Part shown: positions 52,868 to 62,803 of the stretch, piece after piece
Position numbering within the stretch: the first letter of the stretch is position 1
Layout of the letters: each line of letters opens with the position of its first letter
Source: Nocardiopsis terrae
GTDB lineage: Bacteria > Actinomycetota > Actinomycetes > Streptosporangiales > Streptosporangiaceae
Assembly (NCBI RefSeq): GCF_014651695.1
Contig: NZ_BMXJ01000001.1
Location: 40,845 to 104,844 of the forward strand
DNA length: 64,000 nt
Direction of reading: 5' to 3'
The notes under the pieces: model-generated
Seen by the model: the letters and a program-made list of their open reading frames with translations, nothing else
Databases searched by the model: none
What the model was told of the DNA's origin: nothing
Translations under genes and position numbers: made by a program

Positions 52868-53632
52868 CTACTCGCCCTTCCACACGGGGGCGCGCTTCTC
52901 GGCGAAGGCCGCCGCCCCCTCCATGGCGTCCTGGCTGACGAACACCGGGCCCGCCAGTTCGTTCTGCCGGTCCCACATCTGGTCGGTGGACCAGTCGTCG
53001 GAGGCCTGGATGATCTCCTTGGAGACCTTCAGGGCCAGCGGGCCGTTCGGCGTGATGCGGGAGGCGAGGGCCCTGGCCCCCTCCAGAGCGCCGCCGCTCT
53101 CGGTGACCTGGTTGACCAGGCCCAGTTCCGCGAGGCGCTCGGCGCCGACGAAGTCGCCGGTGAGGGCGAACTCCATCGCGATGTTGCGCGGGATGCGGTG
53201 GTGGAGGCGCAGCAGGCCGCCGGCTCCGGCGACCAGGCCGCGCTTGACCTCGGGGATGCCGAACTTGGCGTCCTCGGCGGCCACCACCAGGTCACAGGCG
53301 AGCACCGCCTCGAAACCACCGGCGAGGGCGTACCCCTCGACCGCGGCGATCAGCGGCTTCTTCGGGCCGCGCTCGGCGAAACCGCCGAACCCGCGTCCCT
53401 CGACCACCGGGACCTCGCCCTTCATGAAGGCCTTGAGGTCCATCCCGGCGCAGAAGGTGCCGCCGGCGCCGGTGACGATCGCGACGTTGACGTCCTTGCG
53501 GGCGTCGACGTCGTCGAGGGCCTCGGCGATCCGGGCCGCGACCGCGGCGTTGACCGCGTTCTTGGCCTTGGGGCGGTTGATGGTGATGACGGCGACGCCG
53601 TCCTCAGCCGTGTAGAGAACCTCGTCGGACAC
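52868..53632 (-). CDS. Enoyl-CoA hydratase (crotonase family)
   Basis: 254 residues, full length. VAVITINRPKAKNAVN, oxyanion-hole GGTFCAGMDLKAF and LIAAVEGYALAGGFE are typical. The catalytic positions read KFGIPEVKRGLVAGAGG, with Glu in IPEV kept. It hydrates or isomerises enoyl-CoA in fatty-acid breakdown. Lies nine bases after the short-chain dehydrogenase stop in the same operon, suggesting a small beta-oxidation-like pair. Confidence 0.92.
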   Translation of the reverse strand: MSDEVLYTAEDGVAVITINRPKAKNAVNAAVAARIAEALDDVDARKDVNVAIVTGAGGTFCAGMDLKAFMKGEVPVVEGRGFGGFAERGPKKPLIAAVEGYALAGGFEAVLACDLVVAAEDAKFGIPEVKRGLVAGAGGLLRLHHRIPRNIAMEFALTGDFVGAERLAELGLVNQVTESGGALEGARALASRITPNGPLALKVSKEIIQASDDWSTDQMWDRQNELAGPVFVSQDAMEGAAAFAEKRAPVWKGE

Positions 53633-53641
53633 GGTGTCCTC

Positions 53642-54415
53642 CTACTTGGGGGGCATGCGGAGGGCGCCGTCGATGCGGACGACCTCGCCGTTGACGTAGC
53701 TGACCTCGAGCAGGGTCCGGGCGAGCTTGCCGAACTCCTCGGCGGTGCCCAGACGCTTGGGGAAGGGCACCGGGGCGGCGAGCTTCTGCTTGAACTCCTC
53801 CGAGCCCGGGCCGTCGCCGTAGATGGGCGTCTCCAGGATGCCGGGGGCGAGGGTGTTCACGGTGATGCCGACGGCGGCGAGGTCACGCGCGGCCGGGAGG
53901 GTCATGCCGATCACGCCGCCCTTGGAGGAGGAGTACGCGATCTGACCGATCTGGCCCTCGATGCCCGCGAGGGAGGCGGTGTTGAGGATGGAGCCGCGCT
54001 CGCCGTCCTCGTTGACCGGCTCGGTCTTGGCGATCTCGGCCGCCGCCAGACGGAGCACGTTGAACGTGCCGATCAGGTTGACCTGGATGACCTTCTGGTA
54101 GCTGTCCAGGTCGTGCGGGTTGCCGTTCCGGTCGACCGTGCGGGTGGCCCAGCCGATACCGGCGCAGGAGACCGCGACGCGGAAGGGCTTGCCGGTGTCC
54201 GCGGCGGCCTGGACGGCGGCCTTGACCTGGTCCTCCTGGGAGACGTCGGTGGAGACGAAGACGCCACCGATCTCCTTGGCGATCGCTTCGCCGCGCTCGG
54301 CGTTCAGGTCGGCGATGACGACGGTGGCACCGGCGGAGGCGAGTTCCTTGGCGGTGGCCTCACCGAGGCCACTCGCGCCGCCCGAGACAAGGGCGGAGAT
54401 TCCGTTGAGATCCAT
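53642..54415 (-). CDS. Short-chain dehydrogenase (3-hydroxyacyl-CoA dehydrogenase type)
   Basis: 257 residues. NAD-binding [27 protein letters not shown] (Asp pointing to NAD), catalytic Ser in NTASLAG and Y-x3-K in [25 protein letters not shown] and [12 protein letters not shown] are common to HSD10-like 3-hydroxyacyl-CoA dehydrogenases. ATG 54415; the open frame to 54445 is not family-like. Pairs with the enoyl-CoA hydratase downstream. Confidence 0.92.
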   Translation of the reverse strand: MDLNGISALVSGGASGLGEATAKELASAGATVVIADLNAERGEAIAKEIGGVFVSTDVSQEDQVKAAVQAAADTGKPFRVAVSCAGIGWATRTVDRNGNPHDLDSYQKVIQVNLIGTFNVLRLAAAEIAKTEPVNEDGERGSILNTASLAGIEGQIGQIAYSSSKGGVIGMTLPAARDLAAVGITVNTLAPGILETPIYGDGPGSEEFKQKLAAPVPFPKRLGTAEEFGKLARTLLEVSYVNGEVVRIDGALRMPPK

Positions 54416-54616
54416 GTGCCGCACTCTACCGAGGATGTGACCCACACACTAGAACCGGGTTCGGTTAATCGTGGGTAATGCTGTGGCCAGCACTTCGGGG
54501 AGCCCGGAGCGGGTACGGGGAAACCGCCCCACTCCGTCGTCACGCAGCGCTACGTTCCCCTCATGCGAAGAACAGCGACACCAGAGTGGGCTCAGGAATC
54601 GACCCAGGAGGATTCG

Positions 54617-55213
54617 ATGGCCGAGCCGCTCCCCGACTGGTTCCTCACCCCGCCCGGGGGTTGGACCGCCGACGACATGGACAACCTTCCACCGGGTGCC
54701 CCCCGGATGGAACCCATCGACGGAGCGCTCGTCCTGCTTTCCCCCCAGACCCGGTTCCACTCACAGGTCATGCGCCGCCTGGCAAACGAGTTGGAGGAGC
54801 CAGCGCCAGAAGGAATTGATGTCCTGCTGGAGATGACGATGAAACTCGGCAAGCACCAGCGTCCGGAGCCCGACATCCTCGTCTACGGGTTCGAAGAGGG
54901 TGCTGACGACCACCTCGACTGGTACCGGGCCACCCACGTTCCGCCCGAGGACGTGCTCATCGCCGTCGAGATCGTCTCGGAGGAGTCCCAGGACCGGGAC
55001 CGGACGACCAAGCCGTTGAAGTACGCGGCCGCCGGTATCCCGCACTTCTGGCGGATCGAGCCCGAGGAGAACGGACCCGCGGTCCACGTGTTCGAGCTCG
55101 ACGGGCTCCGGGACCCCAGGTACGTTCCGATCACCATCGCCCGGGAACGCCTCAAGCTGGACGTCCCCTTCCCGGTCGACATCGACGTGAGAGCGCTGTC
55201 CGGCCGGCGTTAG
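54617..55213 (+). CDS. Uma2-family (DUF820) protein
   Basis: 198 residues. Restriction-endonuclease-like fold: LEMTMKLGKHQRPEPDILVY (E...PD), LIAVEIVSEESQDRDRTTK (EI-x-SE...D) and KYAAAGIPHFWRIEP, the family's PD-(D/E)xK-like pattern. ATG 54617 with AGGAGG five bases upstream. Uma2 genes are numerous and often scattered; function is unproven. Convergent with the ROK gene, three bases apart. Confidence 0.85.
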   Translation: MAEPLPDWFLTPPGGWTADDMDNLPPGAPRMEPIDGALVLLSPQTRFHSQVMRRLANELEEPAPEGIDVLLEMTMKLGKHQRPEPDILVYGFEEGADDHLDWYRATHVPPEDVLIAVEIVSEESQDRDRTTKPLKYAAAGIPHFWRIEPEENGPAVHVFELDGLRDPRYVPITIARERLKLDVPFPVDIDVRALSGRR

Positions 55214-55216
55214 ACG

Positions 55217-56248
55217 TCACCGCCGCAGGGCCCTGCCCAGGCGCTGCTGCCTGCGGCGCCCCCTCCACCTCGGCAGGGCCTCCCGCGCCAGGTCGGCGGC
55301 GCCGATCACCCCCGCCTCGTTGCCCAGGGCGGCAGCCGCCACACGCGCCTGCGGCCGGTAGCCCCGGCCGGTCAGCGCCTTGCCGAACGCGCTCCTCGCC
55401 GGGCCCAGCAGCAGTTCGCCCACCTCGGAGACGCCTCCCCCGATCACGAACAGCTCGGGGTCGAAGGCGGCGGCCAGGTTGGCCAGGCCCGACCCCAGCC
55501 AGCCGCCCGCCTCCTCCAGCAGCTCCCGGCAGGCCGGATCCCCCTTGCGGGCCAGCTCGCTCACCAGCGCTCCGGTGATCAGACCCGGATCACCTCCGAC
55601 CGCCTGGCTCAACGCCCCGGCCACCGGCGACTCCGCCGCCACCAGCTCCCGCGCCTCCCGGGTGAGCGCGTTGCCGCTGGCGTACTGCTCCCAGCAGCCC
55701 CGGTTCCCGCACTCGCAGCGGTGACCGCCCGGGACCACCGTCATGTGCCCGAACTCGCCCGCGATCCCGTAACGGCCGCGGCGCAGCCGGCCGTCCAGCA
55801 CGATCGCGCCGCCGATCCCCGTGCCCAGGTTCACGACCACCACGTCGTCCACGCCCTGGCCGGACCCGGCGCGCACCTCGGCCCAGGCGGAGGCGTTGGC
55901 GTCGTTCTCCACGACCACGGGCAGCCCCAGCCGCAACGACAGCGCGTCCCGGAGCGGCTCCTGGCGCCAGGACAGGTGCGGGGCGAACAGCACCCGGGAG
56001 CGCCGCTCGTCGACGAACCCGGCCGCGCCCACCCCCACCGCCCGGACCGCGAACTCCCGGCGCAGTTCCGACACGACCGACACGATCGTGTCCTCCACCA
56101 CCGAAGGGCTCTTGCTCCGCTCCGGCGTCTGGGTGCGCAGGCGCGCCAGCACCCGTCCGCCGGGGGTGACCACGCCCGCGGCGACCTTGGTCCCGCCGAT
56201 GTCCACACCGATCGTCAGGGAGTGCCCGTACCGCACGTCCGTCGCCAT
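55217..56248 (-). CDS. ROK-family glucokinase
   Basis: 343 residues. ATP loop IGVDIGGTKVAAGVV, substrate part VVENDANASAWAE, ROK zinc motif HRCECGNRGCWEQYASG and FVIGGGVSEVGELLLGPAR. Likely phosphorylates glucose (or a related hexose) in the cytoplasm. ATG 56248 has GGAG at five bases; a longer frame to 56278 lacks one. It follows glmM on the same strand with a 118-base gap. Confidence 0.9.
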   Translation of the reverse strand: MATDVRYGHSLTIGVDIGGTKVAAGVVTPGGRVLARLRTQTPERSKSPSVVEDTIVSVVSELRREFAVRAVGVGAAGFVDERRSRVLFAPHLSWRQEPLRDALSLRLGLPVVVENDANASAWAEVRAGSGQGVDDVVVVNLGTGIGGAIVLDGRLRRGRYGIAGEFGHMTVVPGGHRCECGNRGCWEQYASGNALTREARELVAAESPVAGALSQAVGGDPGLITGALVSELARKGDPACRELLEEAGGWLGSGLANLAAAFDPELFVIGGGVSEVGELLLGPARSAFGKALTGRGYRPQARVAAAALGNEAGVIGAADLAREALPRWRGRRRQQRLGRALRR

Positions 56249-56365
56249 TCCAGCTCCGCTCCACCGCACCGCGTACACACGAGAACGCGCACCCGGGCCG
56301 CTCTGTGCCCGGATGCGCGCGAAAACCGGAAAAGTCCCCCGGAGGAGGACAGGCCGGAAGGAACC

Positions 56366-57703
56366 CTAGCCGAGGGCGGAACGGACCACCCCGGCCAGGC
56401 GCTCGGCCACGGCGGCGGCCTGCTCCTGCTCGGGGGCCTCCACCATGACCCGGACCTTCGGTTCGGTCCCGCTGGGCCGGATCAGCACCCGGCCGGTCTC
56501 GCCCAGCTCGGCCTCGGCCGCGCGGACCGCCTCGGCCAGCTCCTCGGACTCGGCGGCGCGGTCCCTGTCGACGTCGGGAACGTTGATGAGGACCTGCGGA
56601 AGCCGGGTCATCACCTTGGCCAGTTCGGCGAGGCCCTGCTTGTGGTGGGCCATGGCGGACAGCAGGTGCAGACCGGTCAGCAGACCGTCCCCGGTGGTGG
56701 CGTGGTCGAGCAGGATCACGTGACCGGACTGCTCGCCGCCCAGGCCGAACCCGCCGCGCTTCATCTCCTCCAGCACGTACCGGTCGCCGACCGCGGTCTC
56801 CACCACGGTGATGCCCTCACGGGCCATCGCCAGTTTCAACCCCAGGTTGGACATGACCGTCACCACGAGGGTGTCCTCGGCGAGCCTGCCGGCCTCCTTG
56901 GCCTCGGTCGCCAGGATCGCGAGGATCTGGTCGCCGTCCACGACGTCGCCGTCGGCGTCCACAGCCAGGCAGCGGTCGGCGTCGCCGTCGTTGGCGATAC
57001 CGGCGTCGGCGCCGTGCAGACGCACCGCCTCCTGCAGGGCCGCCAGGTTCGTCGAACCGCAGCCCTGGTTGATGTTGTACCCGTCGGGCCGGTCCCCGAT
57101 CGCGATGACCTCGGCGCCCGCCCGGCGCAGCGCCTCGGGAGCGACGGTGCTGGCCGAGCCGTGGGCGCAGTCCATCACGACCTTGAGCCCCTTGAGGCTG
57201 TGCGGAAGGGAGTCCAGGACGTGCCGGGTGTACATCTCGGCTCCGTCGCGGGACTCGGTGACCCGGCCGACCGCGTCACCCACGGCGGGGGTCGAGGGGA
57301 CGCCGAGCATGCCCTCGATCTCCTCCTCCAGGGCGTCCTCCAGCTTCTGGCCGCCCTTGGCGAAGAACTTGATCCCGTTGTCCGGGGCCGGGTTGTGGCT
57401 CGCGGAGAGCATCACACCGAAGTCGGCTTCCAGCGCGCCGGTCAGGTAGGCGACGGCCGGGGTCGGAAGCACCCCGACCTTCACGACGTCCACACCGGTA
57501 CTGGCCAGACCGGCGACGACCGCGGCCTCCAGGAACTCCCCGGACGCGCGCGGGTCGCGCCCCACGACCGCGCGCGGGCGGCGGCTCCCCTCCGTCCCGG
57601 CCAGGACCCGCGCCCCGGCGATGGACAGTTCCAGGGTGAGTGCAGCGGTCAGGTCGCGTCCCGCGAGACCACGTACGCCGTCTGTTCCGAACAGCTGAGC
57701 CAC
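56366..57703 (-). CDS. glmM: Phosphoglucosamine mutase
   Basis: 445 residues. [18 protein letters not shown] at the start, active-site Ser in [15 protein letters not shown], metal loop [13 protein letters not shown], sugar loop GEQSGHVI and phosphate loop [15 protein letters not shown]. It makes glucosamine-1-phosphate for UDP-GlcNAc and the cell wall. GTG 57703 has AAAGGGG nine bases upstream and gives the usual N-terminus; TTG 57712 would sit directly on that ribosome site. Usually part of the rplM-rpsI-glmM order, as here. Confidence 0.95.
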   Translation of the reverse strand: MAQLFGTDGVRGLAGRDLTAALTLELSIAGARVLAGTEGSRRPRAVVGRDPRASGEFLEAAVVAGLASTGVDVVKVGVLPTPAVAYLTGALEADFGVMLSASHNPAPDNGIKFFAKGGQKLEDALEEEIEGMLGVPSTPAVGDAVGRVTESRDGAEMYTRHVLDSLPHSLKGLKVVMDCAHGSASTVAPEALRRAGAEVIAIGDRPDGYNINQGCGSTNLAALQEAVRLHGADAGIANDGDADRCLAVDADGDVVDGDQILAILATEAKEAGRLAEDTLVVTVMSNLGLKLAMAREGITVVETAVGDRYVLEEMKRGGFGLGGEQSGHVILLDHATTGDGLLTGLHLLSAMAHHKQGLAELAKVMTRLPQVLINVPDVDRDRAAESEELAEAVRAAEAELGETGRVLIRPSGTEPKVRVMVEAPEQEQAAAVAERLAGVVRSALG

Positions 57704-57790
57704 AGGCGACAACCCCTTTCAGAAGCGGCGCCGGATGACCCCGGCGCCGGGAAAGTTCAGCGTGGCGGAGAAAGCCACCGGAAAAACGAA

Positions 57791-57831
57791 GGCCCGTACG
57801 CCGCCCCGGCTACGGGGGCGACGTACGGGCC
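57791..57831 (-). terminator. Rho-independent terminator after rpsI
   Basis: GGCCCGTACG and CGTACGGGCC form a 10-base outer stem with an inner GC-rich stem; on the minus strand it is followed by TTCGTTTTTC. It separates rplM-rpsI from glmM, which therefore needs its own promoter or readthrough. Confidence 0.85.
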
Positions 57832-57865
57832 AAAGCTCAGCCGAGCAGGTGCCGGCGCATGAGCA

Positions 57866-58375
57866 TTAACGCTTGGAGAACTGCGGGGCCTTGCGCGCCT
57901 TCTTGAGACCGGCCTTCTTCCGCTCGACCTCGCGGTCGTCACGGGTGAGGAAACCGGCCTTCTTCAGGGTCGGGCGGTTGTTCTCGGCGTCCAGGGACGC
58001 CAGGGCACGGGCGATGCCGTGACGCAGGGCGCCGGCCTGACCGCTGGTGCCGCCGCCGTCCAGACGGGCGAAGACGTCGTAGGCGCCATCGAACCCGAGG
58101 GAGACGAAGGGGTCGTTGACGGTCTGCTGGTGGACCTTGTCCGGGAAGTAGGCATCAAGCGGCTTGCCGTTGATCTTCCACTCGCCGGAACCAGGGGCGA
58201 TGCGAACGCGGGCGACGGCCTGCTTACGACGACCGGTACCGGCGCTGGGGCCGGACGCGGTGGGGACGTAGGCGGCGGTCGTCTCTTCCGACTCGCTGGT
58301 GAACTCGGAGGGGAACTCCTCCGGGTTGTCGGCGATTTCCTGCTCGACGTTCTCGATGCCGGTGGGCTCGACCAC
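57866..58375 (-). CDS. rpsI: Ribosomal protein S9
   Basis: 169 residues; the core begins [20 protein letters not shown] and ends with the conserved [20 protein letters not shown] and APQFSKR. An acidic N-terminal extension of ~45 residues is normal in actinobacteria. GTG 58375 has AGGA five bases upstream. Second gene of the rplM-rpsI operon. Confidence 0.96.
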   Translation of the reverse strand: MVEPTGIENVEQEIADNPEEFPSEFTSESEETTAAYVPTASGPSAGTGRRKQAVARVRIAPGSGEWKINGKPLDAYFPDKVHQQTVNDPFVSLGFDGAYDVFARLDGGGTSGQAGALRHGIARALASLDAENNRPTLKKAGFLTRDDREVERKKAGLKKARKAPQFSKR

Positions 58376-58412
58376 GGTTATCCTCGTGCTTCCTGTAAAA
58401 GTCTGCGAACGC

Positions 58413-58862
58413 CTAGGCGGGCTGCTCGATCTTGGTGATTTCGAACGGAACCGGCTGCTGGGCCTGGTGCGGGTGCTCCGCGCCGGCGTACACCTTGAGC
58501 TTCTTGGCCATCTGGCGGCCGAGGGAGCCGTTGGGCAGCATCCCCTTGATGGCCTTCTCAATGGCCCGCTCGGGGTTCTTCTCCAGCAGGTCGGCGTACG
58601 CGATCGAACGCAGGCCGCCGGGGTAGCCGGAGTGCCGGTAGGCGCGCTTCTGCTCCAGCTTCTTACCGGTCAGCGCGACCTTGTCGGCGTTCACGACGAT
58701 CACGAAGTCGCCGGTGTCGATGTGGGGCGCGTAGTAGGGCTTGTGCTTGCCCCGAAGCAGCGTGGCAACCTGGCTCGCCATACGCCCGAGCACAAGGTCG
58801 GTAGCGTCGACAACGTGCCACTGACGCTGGACATCGCTTGGTTTGGGGCTGTATGTGCGCAC
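58413..58862 (-). CDS. rplM: Ribosomal protein L13
   Basis: 149 residues. [20 protein letters not shown] at the N-terminus, [18 protein letters not shown] and [18 protein letters not shown] in the body, [20 protein letters not shown] near the end. GTG 58862 fits the family start; the longer open frame to 58898 does not. A small perfect hairpin (CATCCCG-AA-CGGGATG, 58896-58911) lies in its leader. Confidence 0.96.
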   Translation of the reverse strand: MRTYSPKPSDVQRQWHVVDATDLVLGRMASQVATLLRGKHKPYYAPHIDTGDFVIVVNADKVALTGKKLEQKRAYRHSGYPGGLRSIAYADLLEKNPERAIEKAIKGMLPNGSLGRQMAKKLKVYAGAEHPHQAQQPVPFEITKIEQPA

Positions 58863-59319
58863 GATCGTTTGCCTTCGCTCTTCAGTCGGCTGCCCCATCC
58901 CGAACGGGATGGTGGACTCGTATTACGGAACACCCCAACGGGTGCGGGGCCGGGAACAGACCCCGCGGGTGCGGGGCTGTTACTTTGGCCGGATGTCCCA
59001 TGTCCAATCAGGACGACCCGGTCGTGAGTGCGCAGACGATGGTGCGTGGATCGGCACCCAGCTTCGGGAGTTTGGGGCCCACGGCAACTCAACGCACAAC
59101 GACGAAATATCCTACCCGTCCACCCTAACGCAGGTCAAAGCGAGCGCCGGGCCGACCGATGGGATCGCCTGGCGGGAAAGCGCCGGGACGGGTTCACATC
59201 CGTGACCTCTCCGCCTTTTATTATGCCCGTTGTCAGGAGTGCTTCGTCCTGCCCCCGCCCGCGCGTTGGTTACCCTTGCACCGAAAGGCCGGTCTCCGCC
59301 CGGCACCACGGGCGAAGAC
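58863..59319. other. Divergent promoter gap between rplM and the Pro-rich gene
   Basis: 457 bases without a supported gene. It holds the leader hairpin at 58896-58911 and must contain the rplM promoter and the promoter of the gene at 59320. I see no convincing -35/-10 pair. Confidence 0.5.
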
Positions 59320-61179
59320 GTGAACCTTGGAGACGCCCGTCACGGTCGACCGAACGCGCCGAACCAGCACGGACGCCACAGCGCGGACCAGGCCACGGGC
59401 CCGGCGAGCCGCGGTCCAGTCCCACCCTCAGAGCCTTCGGAGACTCCTATCAGTACCCATCCGAACCAGCCCCAGTACGGCCCAGACGGACGACCTCTCC
59501 AGCCGGGGGCCGGTGACGGCCAGGACCTGCTCGGTTCGCCCCCACAGCCTGAGGGCCAGCATCCCACACCGGACCCGCAGCGGCCGTACGGCGCGCCCGC
59601 CGGGGGCCCCTCGGGCCCGCAGCCGCCGCAGTACCCGAGCGGCCCGCAACCTCCCCAGGGCCTCACCCCGCAGGGGCAGTACCCCCAGGCACCCCGCCAC
59701 CAGGTTCCCCCCGGCCCGCAGAGCGGCCCGCAGGTCCCGCCGGCTCCGCAGAGCGGCCCGCAGCTCCCACCGCACGCCGCCCCCGGCGGCCCGCACGCTC
59801 CGCTGCCGCCCAACGGCCCCCAACGGGGCGGCCCCCAACAGGGCGGCCCCCTGCCCGGTGGACCTACCGGCGGCCACCCAGGAATGGGACATGTCACCCA
59901 GGGCGGACCGAACTACCCCCAGGGCGGCCCCCACGCGGCCCCTCCCGGCCCGGGTCGTCCCAACCCCGGCCAGGCCCCGCCCCCCGGCGCGCCGGGGCCC
60001 GGGCCGCAGAGCGCTCCGCTGCCGCCGCACATGCAGGGCCAACCGCCCCAGGCGCCTCCCGGCCACCCGCAGGGCCCGCTCGGGACGCCCCAGGGTCCCC
60101 CCGGACCGGTGCAGGGCATGCCCACCGGCGGTCAGCCCCCGATGCACCACCAGGGGCCCGCCCAGCCGAACACCCTCCCGCCCCACGGCGGCCAGGGCGC
60201 ACCCGGCCTGCCCCCGACCGGCACCCCCGCCATGCCGCCGAACGGTGGCCCCGGCGCACCCCCGCCCCCGGCCCCCCAGGGCCACCGGCCGCCCCCCGCG
60301 CCGTCCCGGCCCGAGGACGAACCCGTCTTCCCCGTGGACGCCATGGGCGCTACCCAGAACCTGAACGCGGTCCCCGGCCCCGGCGCGGCCACCGGTGACC
60401 GACCGCTGTACCGGGACGAGGTCCCCGAGGACGCCGGAGCCGACACCGCGCAGTTCGACGTCCGGGGCGTCCAGGACTACGACGACGATTACGACGACTA
60501 CGACGACCAGTACCCGCAGCGCCCCTCGAACCGGCGCGGACTCATCATGGGCGCGGGCTTCGTCGCGCTGCTCGTGGTGGCCGGCGGCGGGGCGTTCTAC
60601 TTCGCCAGCGGCGGCTTCGGCTCCGGCGGAGCCAACGCCGTCACCGTCGCCGACGAGGGCAGCGACCAGGGGGCCCTCGCCCCGGACACGCTGTTCCCCG
60701 CCGAACTGGAGATCGACGGCCAGGGCGCGTTCAGCCGCGTGGCCGTGGACGACAACGAGGACTGCGCCGCCGGCACCCACGGCGACTACGGTCAGGTCCT
60801 CACCGACAACGACTGCCGCCAGCTGGTGCGCGCCTCCTACCTGAGCGAGGACCAGAACCACGCGGTGACCGTCGGGATCGCGGCCATGCCCAGCGACGCC
60901 GAGGCCGAGACGGCCCTGGGCGCGCAGGACCTGGTCGGCGCCCAGTGGTTCGCCGGGCTGCCCGGCGAGGAGGGCTCCCCCGCCGAACGCCTGGGCTACT
61001 CGGGCGGGCACGGCAGCAGCGGCCAGTGGGGCCGCTACCTCCTCTTCTCCCTGTCCGCGAACAGCGACGGCAGCGACGACGACTCCGACGGGGAGGGGGC
61101 CGGGGCCACCGAACTGCGCGACATCGGTGAGGGCTTCATCGAAACCGCCCATGAGGCGCTCGCCGAGGACCGCGCCTGA
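59320..61179 (+). CDS. Long Pro/Gln/Gly-rich membrane protein
   Basis: About 619 residues. Residues ~1-380 are disordered, PQGP/GPQ-rich; one helix (~440-460, LIMGAGFVALLVVAGGGAFY) then an extracytoplasmic domain (AFSRVAVDDNEDCAAGTHGD, DNDCRQLVRASYLSEDQNHA) with two cysteines and a low-complexity acidic loop. GTG 59320 is a guess; the frame is open to 59230 and no strong ribosome site is seen. Similar proteins are common in actinobacteria, with unknown function. Ends at a 22-base perfect terminator stem. Confidence 0.75.
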   Translation: MNLGDARHGRPNAPNQHGRHSADQATGPASRGPVPPSEPSETPISTHPNQPQYGPDGRPLQPGAGDGQDLLGSPPQPEGQHPTPDPQRPYGAPAGGPSGPQPPQYPSGPQPPQGLTPQGQYPQAPRHQVPPGPQSGPQVPPAPQSGPQLPPHAAPGGPHAPLPPNGPQRGGPQQGGPLPGGPTGGHPGMGHVTQGGPNYPQGGPHAAPPGPGRPNPGQAPPPGAPGPGPQSAPLPPHMQGQPPQAPPGHPQGPLGTPQGPPGPVQGMPTGGQPPMHHQGPAQPNTLPPHGGQGAPGLPPTGTPAMPPNGGPGAPPPPAPQGHRPPPAPSRPEDEPVFPVDAMGATQNLNAVPGPGAATGDRPLYRDEVPEDAGADTAQFDVRGVQDYDDDYDDYDDQYPQRPSNRRGLIMGAGFVALLVVAGGGAFYFASGGFGSGGANAVTVADEGSDQGALAPDTLFPAELEIDGQGAFSRVAVDDNEDCAAGTHGDYGQVLTDNDCRQLVRASYLSEDQNHAVTVGIAAMPSDAEAETALGAQDLVGAQWFAGLPGEEGSPAERLGYSGGHGSSGQWGRYLLFSLSANSDGSDDDSDGEGAGATELRDIGEGFIETAHEALAEDRA

Positions 61180-61188
61180 CCCGCGCAC

Positions 61189-61237
61189 AGCGGCGCCGCC
61201 TCCGGGCCACCGATCGTGGCCCGGAGGCGGCGCCGCT
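61189..61237. terminator. Perfect 22-bp stem between convergent genes
   Basis: AGCGGCGCCGCCTCCGGGCC (and AC) at 61189-61210 pairs exactly with 61216-61237 around a CGATC loop. It lies between the Pro-rich gene and truA, so it can serve both strands. Confidence 0.85.
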
Positions 61238-61303
61238 CACAGCCGGGCTCCGCCCGGCCCCGCGGGGCCCGTGGGCGCGACCAGCGCCCCGGCCCCGTGC
61301 GCC

Positions 61304-62149
61304 TCACCCCGAGTGCCCCCTGCACGGCAGCTCACGCACCCGCCGGGTGAGGACGGCGCGCTCCGCCAGTTCCTCGTCGGCCGGATAGCGCACCTCCTCG
61401 AGGCTCAGCCCCTGAGGGCCGACCACGTGCACCGAGGAGTCGCGTACGGCGGCGCCCAGAACCCGGCCGGGCCACTCGACCTCCCTACGCCCGTCGCCCA
61501 CCGCCAGGAGGGCCCCCACGAGCGCGCGCACCATGTTGTGGCAGAACGCGTCGGCCTGGATCGTCCCGGCGATCAGGTGTCCGTCCTCGCGCACCCACTC
61601 CAGGCGCAACAGCTCCCGGATGGTCGTGGCACCCTCGCGCTTCTTGCAGAATGCCGCGAAGTCGTGCTCGCCGACCAGCAGTGCGGCGGCCTCGTTCATC
61701 CGGCCCACGTCCACCGGGTGCCGGTGCCACAGCACGTCCCTGCGGCGCAGCGGGTCCACCCCGTAGGGAGCGTCGCTGATCCGGTACACGTAGCGGCGGA
61801 ACAACGGGGAGAAACGCGCGTCGAACCCGGGAGGCGCGACCCGGGCGGCGTTCACCCGGACGTCCTTCGGAAGCACCCCGGCCAGCCTGCGCAGGATCCA
61901 CTGCCCCTCGTTCTCCCAGGTGGCGACCGGAACGTCCACCTGAGCCACCTGGCCGCGGGCGTGCACCCCCGCGTCAGTGCGCCCGGCGCACGTCACCGAG
62001 GCCTCCGGCAGCCGGAGCACCTTCGCCAGGGCCGCCTCCAGCTCCCCCTGTACGGTGCGCCGGGTCGGCTGGGCGGCCCAACCAGAGAAGTCGGTGCCGT
62101 CGTAGGCGATGTCCAGCCGCAGCCGGACGTTCGTTTCGTTCTCGTCCAT
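61304..62149 (-). CDS. truA: tRNA pseudouridine(38-40) synthase
   Basis: 281 residues. [17 protein letters not shown], catalytic Asp in [28 protein letters not shown] and [20 protein letters not shown] identify TruA. It modifies uridines in the anticodon arm of tRNAs. ATG 62149 fits the family; the open frame to 62260 runs through the upstream terminator and is rejected. It follows rpoA-rplQ as in most actinobacteria. Confidence 0.95.
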   Translation of the reverse strand: MDENETNVRLRLDIAYDGTDFSGWAAQPTRRTVQGELEAALAKVLRLPEASVTCAGRTDAGVHARGQVAQVDVPVATWENEGQWILRRLAGVLPKDVRVNAARVAPPGFDARFSPLFRRYVYRISDAPYGVDPLRRRDVLWHRHPVDVGRMNEAAALLVGEHDFAAFCKKREGATTIRELLRLEWVREDGHLIAGTIQADAFCHNMVRALVGALLAVGDGRREVEWPGRVLGAAVRDSSVHVVGPQGLSLEEVRYPADEELAERAVLTRRVRELPCRGHSG

Positions 62150-62198
62150 CCCCACCCCGATCAGGTAGCCGGGCACCGCAGGCCCCGGAAAAGGAAAG

Positions 62199-62225
62199 TG
62201 CCCGACCCCCGCGGGGATCGGGCAC
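62199..62225 (-). terminator. Terminator between rplQ and truA
   Basis: GTGCCCGA and TCGGGCAC form the outer stem and CCCC/GGGG the inner one; on the minus strand it is followed by TTTCCTTTTCC. It lies 43 bases after the rplQ stop. Confidence 0.8.
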
Positions 62226-62267
62226 TCGTCGAGCGTGTCGTGCGGGCCTGGGCCCGGCACGTCAGCC

Positions 62268-62738
62268 CTACTTGCTCTCAGAGCTCTCCTCGGTGGCCTC
62301 GGGGGCCTCCGCGGCGGTGTCCTCGGCCTTGGCCTCGGCGGGCTCCTCGACGGGAGCGGACGCCGGGGCGGCGGGGGCGCTCAGCGCCTCAACCAGCTCG
62401 ATGACCGCCATCGGGGCGTTGTCGCCCTTGCGCGGACCGATCTTGGTGATACGGGTGTAACCACCGGGGCGGTTCTCGAAGCGCGGGCCGATCTCGGTGA
62501 AGAGCTCGTGCACGACGGCCTTGTCCGTGATCTTGGTCAGGACCTGGCGACGGGCATGCAGGTCACCGCGCTTGCCGAGGGTGATGAGCTTCTCGGCGTA
62601 CGGACGCAGGCGCTTGGCCTTGGCCTCCGTGGTGCGGATGCGGCCGTGCTGGAACAGCGAGGTGGCAAGGTTCGCCAGGATGTGCCGCTCGTGAGCGGGC
62701 CCGGAACCCAGACGGGCGCCCTTGGTAGGCGTGGGCAT
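62268..62738 (-). CDS. rplQ: Ribosomal protein L17
   Basis: 156 residues. [40 protein letters not shown] and [20 protein letters not shown] are the L17 core. A ~35-residue Ala/Glu-rich tail ([20 protein letters not shown]) extends it, common in actinobacteria. ATG 62738 with GGAGAA upstream. Co-transcribed with rpoA. Confidence 0.96.
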   Translation of the reverse strand: MPTPTKGARLGSGPAHERHILANLATSLFQHGRIRTTEAKAKRLRPYAEKLITLGKRGDLHARRQVLTKITDKAVVHELFTEIGPRFENRPGGYTRITKIGPRKGDNAPMAVIELVEALSAPAAPASAPVEEPAEAKAEDTAAEAPEATEESSESK

Positions 62739-62803
62739 GGTGTCGTTCTCCTAGTGATGCGGTCCACGGCCGCACTCGGCCGGGGACCATTGGGCGACGA
62801 AGG

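Noticed and set aside
59428..61188. 586-codon minus-strand frame opposite the Pro-rich gene
   Set aside because: Shadow of a repetitive GC-rich gene; the plus strand has a membrane helix and a terminator at its end.
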